Made by a program: the position numbers and the translations under genes. From NCBI RefSeq assembly GCF_011064595.1, contig NZ_JAALJI010000021.1, forward strand, positions 62,001 through 126,000: a stretch of DNA of 64,000 bases. The letters run 5' to 3'. Under the pieces are notes generated by a model that did no database searches, had not been told where the DNA came from, and saw nothing but the letters and a program-made list of their open reading frames with translations. Origin of the DNA: Paludisphaera soli (GTDB lineage: Bacteria > Planctomycetota > Planctomycetia > Isosphaerales > Isosphaeraceae). Positions 8,884-18,515 of the stretch are shown here, piece by piece (the stretch's first letter is position 1; each line of letters opens with the position of its first letter).

Positions 8884-10395
8884 TCAGAGCAGGTGCGGCG
8901 AAGCGGCGGCGAAGGCCTCGCGCTTCTCGCGCTCGGACATGAGCTTGACGGGGTCGAGGGAGACCACGTCGCCTTCCTGGAGGCCCTCGACGACCTCGAT
9001 CAGCTCGGCGTTGCTGGCGCCCAGGCGGACGGCCCGGCGCCGCATGCCGTCCGGGGTCGAGACGTAGACGAAGTTCTCGGGGCCGACCTGGAGGACGGCC
9101 TTCATCGGGACGGCCAGCAGGTCCTCGGCCTCGCTCACGAGGATCTCGACCTTCGCCATCATCCCCGGCCGGAGCTGGGTCATGGAACCGTCGATCGTGA
9201 CCTTCGCGGTGTAGAGCCGCACGTCGATCGCGTCGCGGCCCATCGGGTCGGCGAGCGGCTGGACGGCGGTCACGGAGCCCTTGAGGTTCAGGCCCGGGAA
9301 GGCGTCCACCCGGATCCGGGCGCGCTGACCCGGGCCGATCCGGCTGATCACCGACTCGTCGACCTTGGCGTCGACCCGCATCGACGCGACGTCCGGGATC
9401 CGGATCAGGACCTGGCCCTCCCGCGCGGTCGTCCCCTCCTGGATCATCGCCTGCTCGCTGCCGCGCCGGCCCATCGCGTCGTTGGCGTGGACGATCAGGC
9501 CGTCGGCCGGCGCGTACATCTTGCAGCGCTCGACCAGCCCCTCGTACTTCTTCTGCTTGGAACGCTCCAGCGCGAGCTTGGCCTGCTTGGTCATCTCGTC
9601 GCTCTTGGCCTTCTGGACGCTCGCCTGCAGCTCGATGATCTGCTTCCGCTTGGTGAACTCTTCCAGGACGTGGATCGTGGTCTTGGCGCGGTCGAGCGAG
9701 ATCTCGGTGTTGGCCTTGGCGTCCCGATCGGCCACGGTCTGCGACTTGGCCACGAACCCGCGGCGATACATCCGGGTGGACCACTCGTAACGCTCGTCGG
9801 CCTGCGAGAGGTTGGTCCGGGCCATGGTGAGCGTGATGTCGGCGTTCTGGCGGGTCTGGGGGTAGGTCCCCCCCTCGTATTCGCGGAGGGCGAACTCGGC
9901 GACCTCGCGGGTCTTGAGGGCGTTCTGGACGTCGGCCTCGGCCTGCTGGATCGTGATCAGCTCGTTCGTCAGCTTCTCGCGGAGGGCCGAGGAGTCCAGC
10001 TCGCAGACCAGGTCCCCCTTCTTGACCGTCGTGCCGTCGGGGATGATGTACAGGATCATCGTCTGGCCTTCGACCCGGTTGACGACCTCGCGGTTCAGGG
10101 CGCTCTCGATCGTCCCTCGGGCGTCGACCGTCACCGGCAGCCGCGTCCGCGCCGCGCGGAAGAGGGGAGTCCCGCCGCCGACCACCTTCGACGACCAGGG
10201 CTTCCCCGGCAGGAGCGCGTAGGCGACCCCCGCCGCGGCGACGACCGCCAGGATGATCAGGACGGTCGGCAACCGTCGCGGGGCGCGCGCGGTCGCCGGG
10301 GCCAGGGCCCCGCCGCCGTGGCCGTCTGCGGCGTGCGGCGCCGGTCCGTTCGCCGAAGGTCGAGCTTCCACGGTCGTTTGCGTCGCGACGGCCAT
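8884..10395 (-). CDS. HlyD/RND-type periplasmic adaptor (membrane fusion protein)
   Basis: An adaptor subunit of 503 residues. It has a cytoplasmic Ala/Pro-rich N-terminus and one membrane helix at about 43-61 (TVLIILAVVAAAGVAYALL). A biotinyl-lipoyl half follows (VEGQTMILYIIPDGTTVKKGD), then a long coiled-coil hairpin (about 125-275), the second lipoyl half (APADGLIVHAND), and beta-barrel and membrane-proximal domains. Such proteins link an inner-membrane pump to an outer-membrane channel. No ABC permease, RND pump or TolC-like gene is adjacent, so it is an orphan here. The ATG has GAGAGGGGG upstream. The charged Lys/Glu/Gln hairpin is longer than in short MacA-type adaptors. Confidence 0.88.
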   Translation of the reverse strand: MAVATQTTVEARPSANGPAPHAADGHGGGALAPATARAPRRLPTVLIILAVVAAAGVAYALLPGKPWSSKVVGGGTPLFRAARTRLPVTVDARGTIESALNREVVNRVEGQTMILYIIPDGTTVKKGDLVCELDSSALREKLTNELITIQQAEADVQNALKTREVAEFALREYEGGTYPQTRQNADITLTMARTNLSQADERYEWSTRMYRRGFVAKSQTVADRDAKANTEISLDRAKTTIHVLEEFTKRKQIIELQASVQKAKSDEMTKQAKLALERSKQKKYEGLVERCKMYAPADGLIVHANDAMGRRGSEQAMIQEGTTAREGQVLIRIPDVASMRVDAKVDESVISRIGPGQRARIRVDAFPGLNLKGSVTAVQPLADPMGRDAIDVRLYTAKVTIDGSMTQLRPGMMAKVEILVSEAEDLLAVPMKAVLQVGPENFVYVSTPDGMRRRAVRLGASNAELIEVVEGLQEGDVVSLDPVKLMSEREKREAFAAASPHLL

Positions 10396-10564
10396 GCGTC
10401 CCCCTCTCCGTTTCCCTCGTCGCCGCCGATCCTGGCGCGGCCGACGCCTCGCGCGCCCGTGGGATCAGGCCCGCGAACACTTTCGAGATGGTCCTCCTGA
10501 ATTCAGCGTCGCGCGAAGCCGATCGGGGCGGAGAATCCGGGGCGACGGTCGACTTTCCGGCCGG

Positions 10565-13500
10565 TCACTCCCCCGAGGACGCGGACAGGTCCTCCGGCGC
10601 GAAGCCCCGGCGCATCGTGTTCTCGGTGATGGAGCGGGTGAGGAGGAACTCCAGCAGGTACTCCGACCCGCCGGCCTTGGCGCCCACTCCCGAGAGCTTG
10701 AAGCCGCCGAACGGCTGGCGGTCCACCAACGCGCCGGTGATCGTCCGGTTGATGTACAGGTTGCCGACCCGGAACTCCCGTCGCACGCGCTCGATCGTCG
10801 CCGGGCTGCGGGAATAGAGCCCGCCGGTCAGGGCGTAGGACGTGCCTTCGGCGATCGCCAGGGCCTCGGACAGGTCGCTCGCCCTCATCACGGCCAGGAT
10901 CGGGCCGAAGATCTCCTCCTGCGCCGTGCGGGCGCAAGGCGCCACGTCGGCGACGATCAGCGGGCCGACGAACGTCCCCCGGTCGGCGATCGCCGCGACG
11001 TCCACGTCGAGGATCACGCGACCCTCCCCCTCGGCCGTCTCGCGGGCCTCCAGGATCCGTTTGCGGGCCTCGAAGTCGATGACCGGGCCGACGAACGTGT
11101 CGGGGTCGTCCGCCGGGCCGACCTGGAGCGCCTTGCCGGCCTCGGCCAGCCGGGCCACGAAGGCGTCGTAGGCCCCCTCCAGCACGATGACCCGCGAGCA
11201 GGCCGAGCACTTCTGGCCGGCGTAGCCGAACGCGCTTTGCAGCACGCCGACGACCGCCTCGTCGAGATCGGCGTCGTCGTCCACGATGACCGCGTTCTTC
11301 CCCCCCATCTCGGCGATCACCTTCTTGACGTGGTCCTGCCCCGGAGGCGTCTCGGCCGCCTGCCGGTTCAGGAGCAGGCCCACCTGCCGCGACCCGGTGA
11401 ACGAGACCACGTCCACCCGGCGGTCGTTCACCAGGGCCTGGCCGACCTCCTCCCCCTCGCCGGGGAGGAACTGCAGCGCGCCCGCCGGGGCGCCCGCCTG
11501 GTGGAGGATCGCGACCATCTTCGCGGCGATCACCGGCGACTGCTCGGCCGGCTTGAGGATCACGGCGTTCCCCGCGACCAGAGGCGCGACGGTCATGCCG
11601 CAGGGGATCGCCAGCGGGAAGTTCCACGGCGGGACGACCACGACCACCCCGCGCGGGAGGCGGTCGCAGACGTTGGTCTCGCCGGGGACGTCGCGGCGGC
11701 GGGGCTCGGCCAGGCGGATCATCTCGCGGGCGTAGAACTCGCAGAAGTCGATCGCCTCGGCGACGTCGGCGTCGGCCTCGCGCCAGGGCTTGCCGCACTC
11801 GAAGACCTCCCACGCCGCCAGCTCGAACTTCCGCGACCGCATGATCGCCGCGGCGCGGACCAGTACCTCCGCACGCTCCTCGACCGGGGTCGACGACCAC
11901 GAGGCGACCGCGGCGCGGGCGACGGCCAGCGCGCGGTCGGCGTGGCCGGCGTCGGCCGTGGCGACCCGCCCCACCACCCGCGAGGTCCGGCTGGGGTCCA
12001 GCGACTCGGCGAGCCGCTCGGGGGTCTCGACCGCCCGGCCGTCGACCATCAAGGGATAGGTCCGTCCCAGCTCGGCCTCGACCTGGCGGAGGGCCTCGGC
12101 CATCGCCTCGCGGTTCTCGGCCCTGGCGAAGTCGGTGACGGGCTCGTTGCGGAACGGCGGCAGCCCGGCGGGGGCCTGGGGCGGGGGCGTGGATCGTCGC
12201 GAGAGCGTCCGCATAGCTCCGGCCTCCTCGGGGTCGCGCAGGAGTTCGTCGGCCGCGGCGCCCGACGCGCCACTGGCCTTCAGGAAGGACTCGTTCGAGG
12301 TGTTCTCCAGCAGCCGGCGGACCAGGTACGCCATCCCCGGCAGCATCGCGCCGTAGGGGGTGTAGACCCGGACCCGATTGCCGCGCTCGACCAGGGCGTC
12401 GTTGATCGCGTCGCCCATGCCGTGGAGCGTCTGGAGTTCATACGCGTCGATCGGCAGGCCGATGACCTCGGCCGTGGCGATCGCGTGGGCGAGGCTCCGC
12501 AGGTTGTGGCTGGCGATCGCCGGCCGCAGGTTCGCCCGGCGCTCCATCAGGTAGCGGGTGCAGCGCTCGTAGTTCGCGTCGGTCCGCCGCTTCTCCAGGT
12601 AGACGGGCTCGGGCCAGCCGTGGCGGCGGGCGGTGAGGACCTCGTAGTCCCAGTACGCCCCCTTCACCAGGCGGACGGTGATCGGCGCCCCGCGACGCTC
12701 GACGAACGAGTCGAGCCGCCGCAGCTCGGCCTCGGCGTCGGGCTGGTACGCCTGCACGACGATGCCGACGTCGGGCCAGTCGCGGAACTCGGGCTCGGAA
12801 AGCACGGCCTCGAACAGGTCGTAGGTGAGCGTCCGGTAGTCGTACTGTTCCATGTCCACGTGGACGTAGGCCCCCAGCTCGCGCGCGGTGCGGAGGATCG
12901 GCCGCAGCCGCGCGGCGACGCGGTCGAGCGTGGCCTTCGGGCTGATGGGGTCGAACCAGGTCGTCAGGCTGGAGAGCTTGAGCGAAAGGTTGACGCGGGG
13001 GAGGGGGCCCTCGGCGTCGCGGTCGATCCGGGGGATCTCGGGACGCGCGGCGAGCGGGCCGGCGAGGCCCCGGATCAGGTCGAGGCAGGTCCGCTGGTAG
13101 GCGTCGGCCTCGCGCTCGCTGATCACGGCCTCGCCCAGCAGGTCGGCCGTGAACGCGACGCCCCGGGACCGGAGCTTGAGCACGGTCTGGAGGGCCTCGT
13201 CGGGCGTGGCGCCGGCGATGAACTTGCGGGCCATGACCTCCGCCGCGGCGGTCGCGGTGCGGGCGAGGATCGCCTCGCGGTCGGAGCCCGGCGGGGCCAG
13301 GGCGACCGAGGTCCGCAGCCACCACGGCACGCGGCCGCCGGCCTCGCCCAGATATTCCGCCAGGTGACGCCGCACGGCCGACGGCCCTTTCAGGGCGGGC
13401 AACACGTCGATGAACCGGAAGAGCTGGACGCGGACCTCGGGGTCGTCCAGCGTCGCCCCCATGAAGCGGTCCTCCCACCAGGCCCGCCGCCACGGCCGCG

Positions 13501-13627
13501 ACGCCCGCGCGACCCGATCGAACAGCTCGCGCCCGACCTCGCGCGTCCGCCGCTCGATCGCCTCCCGGTCGGCCGGCCCGATCGCCCCGGGCCGCCCGCT
13601 CGTCATCGCCGCCGAGGTCGTCGCCAT
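10565..13627 (-). CDS. putA: bifunctional proline dehydrogenase / L-glutamate gamma-semialdehyde dehydrogenase
   Basis: Oxidises proline to glutamate in two steps: an FAD proline dehydrogenase, then an NAD-dependent P5C dehydrogenase. At 1020 residues it matches short (type A) PutA and lacks the ribbon-helix-helix repressor domain of enteric PutA. The PRODH barrel carries KLSSL, DMEQYDYR, RLVKGAYWDYE, SHNLRS and YELQTLHGMGD. The aldehyde dehydrogenase half carries PPWNFPLAIP, VSFTGSR, EMGGKNAVIV and the catalytic Cys region GYAGQKCSACSR. The start has AAGGCGGGG upstream. It appears to be a single-gene unit; the adaptor gene lies 169 bp downstream. All key motifs are present. Confidence 0.96.
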   Translation of the reverse strand: MATTSAAMTSGRPGAIGPADREAIERRTREVGRELFDRVARASRPWRRAWWEDRFMGATLDDPEVRVQLFRFIDVLPALKGPSAVRRHLAEYLGEAGGRVPWWLRTSVALAPPGSDREAILARTATAAAEVMARKFIAGATPDEALQTVLKLRSRGVAFTADLLGEAVISEREADAYQRTCLDLIRGLAGPLAARPEIPRIDRDAEGPLPRVNLSLKLSSLTTWFDPISPKATLDRVAARLRPILRTARELGAYVHVDMEQYDYRTLTYDLFEAVLSEPEFRDWPDVGIVVQAYQPDAEAELRRLDSFVERRGAPITVRLVKGAYWDYEVLTARRHGWPEPVYLEKRRTDANYERCTRYLMERRANLRPAIASHNLRSLAHAIATAEVIGLPIDAYELQTLHGMGDAINDALVERGNRVRVYTPYGAMLPGMAYLVRRLLENTSNESFLKASGASGAAADELLRDPEEAGAMRTLSRRSTPPPQAPAGLPPFRNEPVTDFARAENREAMAEALRQVEAELGRTYPLMVDGRAVETPERLAESLDPSRTSRVVGRVATADAGHADRALAVARAAVASWSSTPVEERAEVLVRAAAIMRSRKFELAAWEVFECGKPWREADADVAEAIDFCEFYAREMIRLAEPRRRDVPGETNVCDRLPRGVVVVVPPWNFPLAIPCGMTVAPLVAGNAVILKPAEQSPVIAAKMVAILHQAGAPAGALQFLPGEGEEVGQALVNDRRVDVVSFTGSRQVGLLLNRQAAETPPGQDHVKKVIAEMGGKNAVIVDDDADLDEAVVGVLQSAFGYAGQKCSACSRVIVLEGAYDAFVARLAEAGKALQVGPADDPDTFVGPVIDFEARKRILEARETAEGEGRVILDVDVAAIADRGTFVGPLIVADVAPCARTAQEEIFGPILAVMRASDLSEALAIAEGTSYALTGGLYSRSPATIERVRREFRVGNLYINRTITGALVDRQPFGGFKLSGVGAKAGGSEYLLEFLLTRSITENTMRRGFAPEDLSASSGE

Positions 13628-13830
13628 GATCCCCGCCTTTCGCCGCCAGTCGCCGCGTGTCGCTCCCCGATCGATTCTACGGGCGCCGACAACCGGCGGT
13701 GCGATCGGCCGACGAAAGACGGGCCGCCGGCCTCGCGAGCGATCGCGACGTGACGGCCCGCCTCGCGGATGTTACATTCCGGGCGTGCCGGGCGGCGGCG
13801 CCCCCCTCGTCTCGATCCGGGAGGTCTCGC

Positions 13831-14841
13831 GTGGCGTCGTCCGAATCCCTGGAACGCTTCCAACGGAGGCTCGCCGCGTCGGGCGTCCCGCTGGCCGAAC
13901 TGACGCCGGAGGTGGGGCTCGGCCTGCTGGTCCGACAGTTCCTGGACGAGCCGGACGGGAAGCTGATGGGCGGCCGTTTCGGGGACGTGAGCTGCTATGA
14001 AGAGGAGGAGACGCTGGGCTTCCGTTTCTCCTTCCGCGACTACCGCGAGGATTTCGACCCCGGCTTCGATCTGATGTTCCGGTATGGATCGCCGGCCGAG
14101 TTCGGGCCCTTGTGCGACAACTGGGGAGAGTTCTGGCAGCTCGGAGCGGACGATGTCGACCGCTTCCGCGCGGCCGTCGAGGGTTCGGCGGCCTTTCGGG
14201 CGCTGGGTCGCTCGCCCGCGGCCGGCGTCGCGATCCAGGACTCCGACGAGGCGGCCTTCGCCTTGTTCGACTGCTGGGGCGTCCGCGATCCCTCGCGACC
14301 CGTCGTCCACATGACGGAGGAGGAATGGCTGCGATCCGACGACGTCGGCCTGATGTTGCGCTGGTTCCGGCAGGAATGGCGAGGGGATGAGGCCGAGCTG
14401 GATCGGCTCGTGCAACGCTACCTGCTGGCCTGCTGCCGACGGATCTGGCCGCTGCTCCCTCACGAGGGCAGTCGTCAGGGAGTCGAGGCCCTGGACAGGT
14501 TCGTCCAGGGCCGGGCGACCGATAGGGACTACTCGGCGAGCTATTTCGCCGAGGGGGCCGCGTTTTACTTCGAATACAATCCCGGTTCCGAGAAGGTCGT
14601 CGGCTGGTGCGACCGCGTGACGCGCCTCTCTCCCCGCGAACTGGACGCGATGATCCAGTCCCCTCGCCCCGGCGACGACCTCTCTCCCCGCGGCCTGATG
14701 ATGCACGCGGCGTACCTGGTGGATTCCGCCCTCTGCTACCCCGGGCTCCGGCCGAAGGAGTCCATCGAGCGATACCGGATCTTCCTCCCGGCCCCGCTCT
14801 TGCGGGCGACCCTCGGCAATCCCTTTCGCGTCGAGGGCTGA
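13831..14841 (+). CDS. hypothetical protein with planctomycete MTEEEWL / CCRRIW module
   Basis: A protein of 336 residues of unknown function. The C-terminal half contains MTEEEWL, LACCRRIWPLL, then an acidic helix with AVEALDRF-type spacing, and ends LRATLGNPFRVEG. I recall this set as typical of a family greatly expanded in Gemmata and relatives; no biochemical role is known to me. The N-terminal half (about 1-140) is not recognised; it holds acidic, aromatic-rich segments (YEEEETLGFRFSFRDYREDF). The start is a GTG at 13831 with GGGAGG 7 bases upstream. The open frame extends upstream to 13657, but that part has no ribosome-binding site and looks non-coding. Confidence 0.7.
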   Translation: MASSESLERFQRRLAASGVPLAELTPEVGLGLLVRQFLDEPDGKLMGGRFGDVSCYEEEETLGFRFSFRDYREDFDPGFDLMFRYGSPAEFGPLCDNWGEFWQLGADDVDRFRAAVEGSAAFRALGRSPAAGVAIQDSDEAAFALFDCWGVRDPSRPVVHMTEEEWLRSDDVGLMLRWFRQEWRGDEAELDRLVQRYLLACCRRIWPLLPHEGSRQGVEALDRFVQGRATDRDYSASYFAEGAAFYFEYNPGSEKVVGWCDRVTRLSPRELDAMIQSPRPGDDLSPRGLMMHAAYLVDSALCYPGLRPKESIERYRIFLPAPLLRATLGNPFRVEG

Positions 14842-14871
14842 AGTGAAGCCGGTGAGATCGAGGGCCCCGGC

Positions 14872-16470
14872 TCACTCCTTCGGCTTCGCCTGGCCGAGGG
14901 GCGGCAGCATCTCCTCGGGCCGGATGGGGCGGACCTCGTCGAACTTGCGGAGGTCGTCGAGACCGCGGCGGGCGGCGGCGGCGAAGTCGGCGTCGGAGAC
15001 GGACTCGGGCAGGAAATGGGACATGGGGCGGAGGCCGGATCCGTCGTCCTTCGCGTCGGCGGCGATCCCGAGCAGGGTGTAGCCTGCGTCGCCTCCCCCC
15101 ATCCGCATCAGGTCGCGCCGGGCCCGGGCGGCGACGGCCTCGATCGTGGTCGGCGGATTGTCGGCGGGGATGGGGACCTCGGCCCAGGTGGAGACCTCGC
15201 GGGGATGACCCTTCGGGTCGCGGAGGGCGGGGTCGCGGAAGGTCGCCTTCAGCGGGACGCGGGCCTTGCCGGGCACGGCGTCCAGCCGGCCGGGCTCGTC
15301 GCCGATCACCTGGTCGGTCTCCGGCAAGTACTCGCGCCGGCCGTCCTTGACCATGTACAGCCGCCGGGGGACGACCAGCCACCAGCCGTACTCGACGCCG
15401 TCGCGCTCGGCCGTCGCCAGGCCGATCAGGTCGTAGCGGCCGCCGTACATCCGGTTGCCCACGTTCTGCGTGGCCACCTCGACGATCACCGTCTCCGGGT
15501 TGAGGGGCCGTCGCCGGGGGGGATGCTTCGCGAGGAAATCGGGGGTCCCGCGCACCGAGGAGACGACGGAGAACCCCTCGCGATCCTCCAGCGGCCGGAC
15601 GTCGTGGACGGCCAGGATCAGCCCCCCCAGCTCGACGCGGTGCAGCGCCCGGTCGAGCGGGTGGAGGCCGTGGAAGGCCTCGTCGAGATCGACGACCTTC
15701 GCCCCTTCGGGGGGCTGGAACGCCAGTTTCTCCGGCGGGATCGGCGCGTCGTACTCGATGCGAACCTCGCGGGCTCGACGCCAGGTCCCGTCGGCCTGGC
15801 GCTCCTCGAAGGCGATCTCGCGGATGCGCTCCTCGGCGTCGGCCAGCACCAGGGTTCGTGGCGCGGGGCGGCCCGGGGTCTGCTCCGGCGGGGCGGAGAA
15901 GGTGAAGCCCAGGGCGGGACGGCCGTCGACCTCCCGGTCCAGCTCGGGCGACCGCTCGCGACGCCAGCCGTCGGGGCTCTCCTGGAGGGCGAGCATTTGC
16001 GGGAGCTGGATCGCGAAGAAGCCGGGGCCGCGGCGGCGGGTCGCCACCGGCTCGGCCGCGACGGTCGGCCAGGACCACTGGGAAGCGCCGTTCTCCACGA
16101 TCGTCCGGTCGGGCGTCTCCATGCGGACCCCGACGCCCTTGACGTACCAGGCGTCGGCCCGATGCTCGCGCCCTTGCTCGTCGCGAGCGGTCATGACCAG
16201 ATGGGCCGAGCCCGCCCGCTCCAGACCCTTCTGGACGGCGGCCAAAAGCGTCGTCGGCCGGGCGGCGAGGAACAGCCAGGCGAGCGCGAAGGCCCCCGCC
16301 AGCCCCAGGCCCGAGGCCGCGAGGCCGGCGAGCCTCCGGCCTCGTCGCCGGGCGCGTCGAGGCTCGTCCGCGGCGATCCGGGCCATCACGTCGTCCACCA
16401 TCGAGCCGGTCGGCCAGGCCTCGCGCAGCCGGGCCAGCCGGTCTTCCACGTCGCGTCCGTCGTTCGTCAT
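14872..16470 (-). CDS. membrane-anchored partner of ECF sigma factor (possible anti-sigma/LolA-like)
   Basis: A protein of 532 residues with a short cytoplasmic N-terminus (about 1-46, highly charged). One membrane helix lies at about 47-70 (LAASGLGLAGAFALAWLFLA), followed by a large extracytoplasmic part. The segment after the helix (LLAAVQKGLERAGSAHLVMT, then a YVKG..VRMETPD strand pattern) resembles lipoprotein-carrier-like (LolA/DUF) folds seen downstream of planctomycete sigma factors. The start ATG overlaps the sigma stop as ATGA, indicating translational coupling. The topology fits a membrane-bound sensor or anti-sigma factor, but no zinc-finger anti-sigma motif is visible. That role is inferred from context. 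Confidence 0.75.
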   Translation of the reverse strand: MTNDGRDVEDRLARLREAWPTGSMVDDVMARIAADEPRRARRRGRRLAGLAASGLGLAGAFALAWLFLAARPTTLLAAVQKGLERAGSAHLVMTARDEQGREHRADAWYVKGVGVRMETPDRTIVENGASQWSWPTVAAEPVATRRRGPGFFAIQLPQMLALQESPDGWRRERSPELDREVDGRPALGFTFSAPPEQTPGRPAPRTLVLADAEERIREIAFEERQADGTWRRAREVRIEYDAPIPPEKLAFQPPEGAKVVDLDEAFHGLHPLDRALHRVELGGLILAVHDVRPLEDREGFSVVSSVRGTPDFLAKHPPRRRPLNPETVIVEVATQNVGNRMYGGRYDLIGLATAERDGVEYGWWLVVPRRLYMVKDGRREYLPETDQVIGDEPGRLDAVPGKARVPLKATFRDPALRDPKGHPREVSTWAEVPIPADNPPTTIEAVAARARRDLMRMGGGDAGYTLLGIAADAKDDGSGLRPMSHFLPESVSDADFAAAARRGLDDLRKFDEVRPIRPEEMLPPLGQAKPKE

Positions 16471-17000
16471 CCGAGCACCCCCCTGGTCTTGAGCCTCAGC
16501 CGTTCGATCGCGCGGGAAAGCTGCTTGGTGACCGTGCCGACGGGGCGGCCGAGCACGCGGGCCACGTCGGCCACGGGGAGGCCGTCGAGGTAGTGCATCG
16601 CGACGACGACCCGCTCGTGCTCCGGCAGCCGGGCGACCGCCGCCAGCAGGGCCTCGGCGTCGGCCGGTAGCCGCGCCCCCGACTGGGCCGCGAGGTCGGC
16701 CGCGCCGGGCTCGTCGAGCGAGCGGGCCGGCTCGCGCGCCCGGCCCCGCGCCGTGCGGACCGCCTCGCGGCGGGCGATGCGCAGGAGCCAGGCGCCGAAC
16801 CGCTCGGGCCGCCGCAGGTCGGCGAGCCGGTGGTAGGCCGTCAGGAACGCCTCCTGCGCCGCGTCGGCCGCCGCGTGGTCGTCCCGCAGGACGCGCCAGG
16901 CCGTGGCCCACGCCGCCCGTTCGTGCCGGGCCACGAGAGTCGCGAACGCACCCCGGTCCCCTCGAAGCACCTCGCGCACGATCGCGTCGTCCGGCGGCAT
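16467..17000 (-). CDS. ECF RNA polymerase sigma factor
   Basis: A compact ECF sigma factor of 177 residues. Region 2 shows DRGAFATLVARHERAAWATA and DAAQEAFLTAYHRLADLRRP. Region 4 shows LPEHERVVVAMHYLDGLPVA then DVARVLGRPVGTVTKQLSRA. The start has GGGGAGG 8 bases upstream. The stop overlaps the start of the membrane partner downstream (ATGA). It most resembles SigW/RpoE-like factors. Confidence 0.92.
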   Translation of the reverse strand: MPPDDAIVREVLRGDRGAFATLVARHERAAWATAWRVLRDDHAAADAAQEAFLTAYHRLADLRRPERFGAWLLRIARREAVRTARGRAREPARSLDEPGAADLAAQSGARLPADAEALLAAVARLPEHERVVVAMHYLDGLPVADVARVLGRPVGTVTKQLSRAIERLRLKTRGVLG

Positions 17001-17106
17001 GGGCGTCCTCCCCTCGACCTGGTCACCACCAGATAGAGGCGAACGGCCGCCGGGATGCGACCGAAATGTGGGAATCCCCGCGGCGCCGCCGGCCCGGGAG
17101 GCCGCG

Positions 17107-18444
17107 TCAGGACGGGAAGCAGCGGCCGAAGGCGAGGAGCAGGCGGGGGTCGCCTTTCAGGCGGATCTTCCGGCGGAGCAGGGCCCAAAACAAGCTTCGC
17201 TCCTTGCGGACGAAGCCCACCCAGGTGGGCGCATCGCCCGAGACGACGAGGTCGGGCTCGCCGACCAGGCCGGCCTCGACGCGGATCGTCCGGTCGCGGA
17301 TGACGACGGTCGCTTCCGTCGCCCCTTCCCCCGCGAGGGCGAAGTGGTAGGTCGCGTCCAGCCCCTCGGACCGGCCGCGCTGGAAGGCGACCGGGAGGAC
17401 CCGGAAGAGCTGGGCGGCCGACCGGGCGCGGGCCCCGTTGTGGACCCGCCGCCTCGGCTTGTGCGGGAACCGCCTCGCCGCGTACGCCTCGGCGTCCGAG
17501 CCGGGGACGACGTAGAGGGTCTCGGCCTTGTCTCGCAAGGGGTCGACGACGGTGTTCAGGAACCCCTTGCGGTCGTCCAGGAACGGCCCGATGACGTCCT
17601 CGCCGGCGGGGCAGACGGCCATGCAATACGCGGCCTTGTAGTTGGCGCCGAAGCTGAGGCTCTGCCACATCGAGACCGTCTCGACCTCCCCCACGCGGCG
17701 GCGGTAGTCGGCCGCGTCCTTGCTCTCGACGACCTGCTCCACCCAGTCGGTGAAGCCGCCGTTGAACTCCCGGTAGTTGTGGTTGTGGCAGGCCGAGAAG
17801 TCGAACGCCCCGTCCGCGGCGATCGCGCCGACGGGGCAGGCCGCCACGCAGAGCTTGCAACCCAGGCAGGGATTGTAGTCGATCGGCCGCGTCTGCGACC
17901 CCTCGGCGATCTCGGCGTCGATCAGGACCGTCGCCAGGAGGATGAAGTTGCCGAACTTCGGGTGGATGACGTTGCGGTGGATCCCCATCCGCCCCATCCC
18001 CGCCGCCTCGGCGACCGGCTTGTGCGAGACCAGCCAGATCTTGCCGGGATACCCGTCCATCTCCATCGGGAACCCGACCGACGGGTTGACCGCGCGGACG
18101 CCTCGGGCCTCCAGCGCCGCGACCACGCGACGGGCGACCGCGTCGGTCTCCTCGTTGGTCCGGTGGAACTCCAGGTTGGCGGTCGACCGTGCGGCGCTGC
18201 GGATCGGCTCGCGGTTCATCCGGCAGACGAGGCTGACCAGGGTCCTCGTCCACGGATAGGCCCGCAGCACGTCGTCGCGCTGCGGGTCCAGCTCGGGCCT
18301 GCCGATCGCCACCGCCCCCGCGTCGTCGGCCCCGGCTTCGAGGCAGATCCGACGCAGCTCCCCCGCGTCGAGCGCGAGCGTGGGGGCCGCCGCCGCCCGC
18401 TCGCGATGGCGGATCACCGTCGGGTGCTCGTCCAGTCCGGACAT
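17107..18444 (-). CDS. double 4Fe-4S protein fused to SCP2 sterol-carrier-like domain
   Basis: A soluble protein of 445 residues. A ferredoxin-like segment holds C193-x2-C196-x2-C199-x3-C203-P, with a second Cys group at about C219, C274 and C278, enough for two iron-sulfur clusters. The N-terminal 180 residues resemble the QueG/reductive-dehalogenase-like fold region but lack an obvious cobalamin motif. The C-terminal part (about 345-445) has the strand pattern of SCP2 sterol-transfer domains (ATYHFALAGEG, VVIRDRTIRVEAG, DLVVSGDAPTWVGFV). The pairing suggests electron transfer to a bound hydrophobic substrate; that is inference. The start ATG has AGAGG upstream. A MarR gene lies immediately upstream on the same strand and a palindrome sits just before this gene. 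Confidence 0.8.
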   Translation of the reverse strand: MSGLDEHPTVIRHRERAAAAPTLALDAGELRRICLEAGADDAGAVAIGRPELDPQRDDVLRAYPWTRTLVSLVCRMNREPIRSAARSTANLEFHRTNEETDAVARRVVAALEARGVRAVNPSVGFPMEMDGYPGKIWLVSHKPVAEAAGMGRMGIHRNVIHPKFGNFILLATVLIDAEIAEGSQTRPIDYNPCLGCKLCVAACPVGAIAADGAFDFSACHNHNYREFNGGFTDWVEQVVESKDAADYRRRVGEVETVSMWQSLSFGANYKAAYCMAVCPAGEDVIGPFLDDRKGFLNTVVDPLRDKAETLYVVPGSDAEAYAARRFPHKPRRRVHNGARARSAAQLFRVLPVAFQRGRSEGLDATYHFALAGEGATEATVVIRDRTIRVEAGLVGEPDLVVSGDAPTWVGFVRKERSLFWALLRRKIRLKGDPRLLLAFGRCFPS

Positions 18445-18458
18445 CGTCGGCCTCTTTC

Positions 18459-18470
18459 TTGTATCTACAA
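18459..18470. promoter_or_regulatory. probable MarR operator before the ferredoxin-SCP2 gene
   Basis: TTGTATCTACAA is a perfect inverted repeat with 5 bp arms (TTGTA/TACAA) around two bases, 15 bp upstream of the ferredoxin-SCP2 ATG. On the minus strand it reads AAGTTGTAGATACAAG. The same AAGTTGTA half-site occurs upstream of the neighbouring MarR gene. Its size and symmetry fit MarR-family operators. Confidence 0.5.
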
Positions 18471-18515
18471 CTTGGCGTCCGCGAATTCGGGCCGGGACGC
18501 CCCGGCCCGCGTCGG

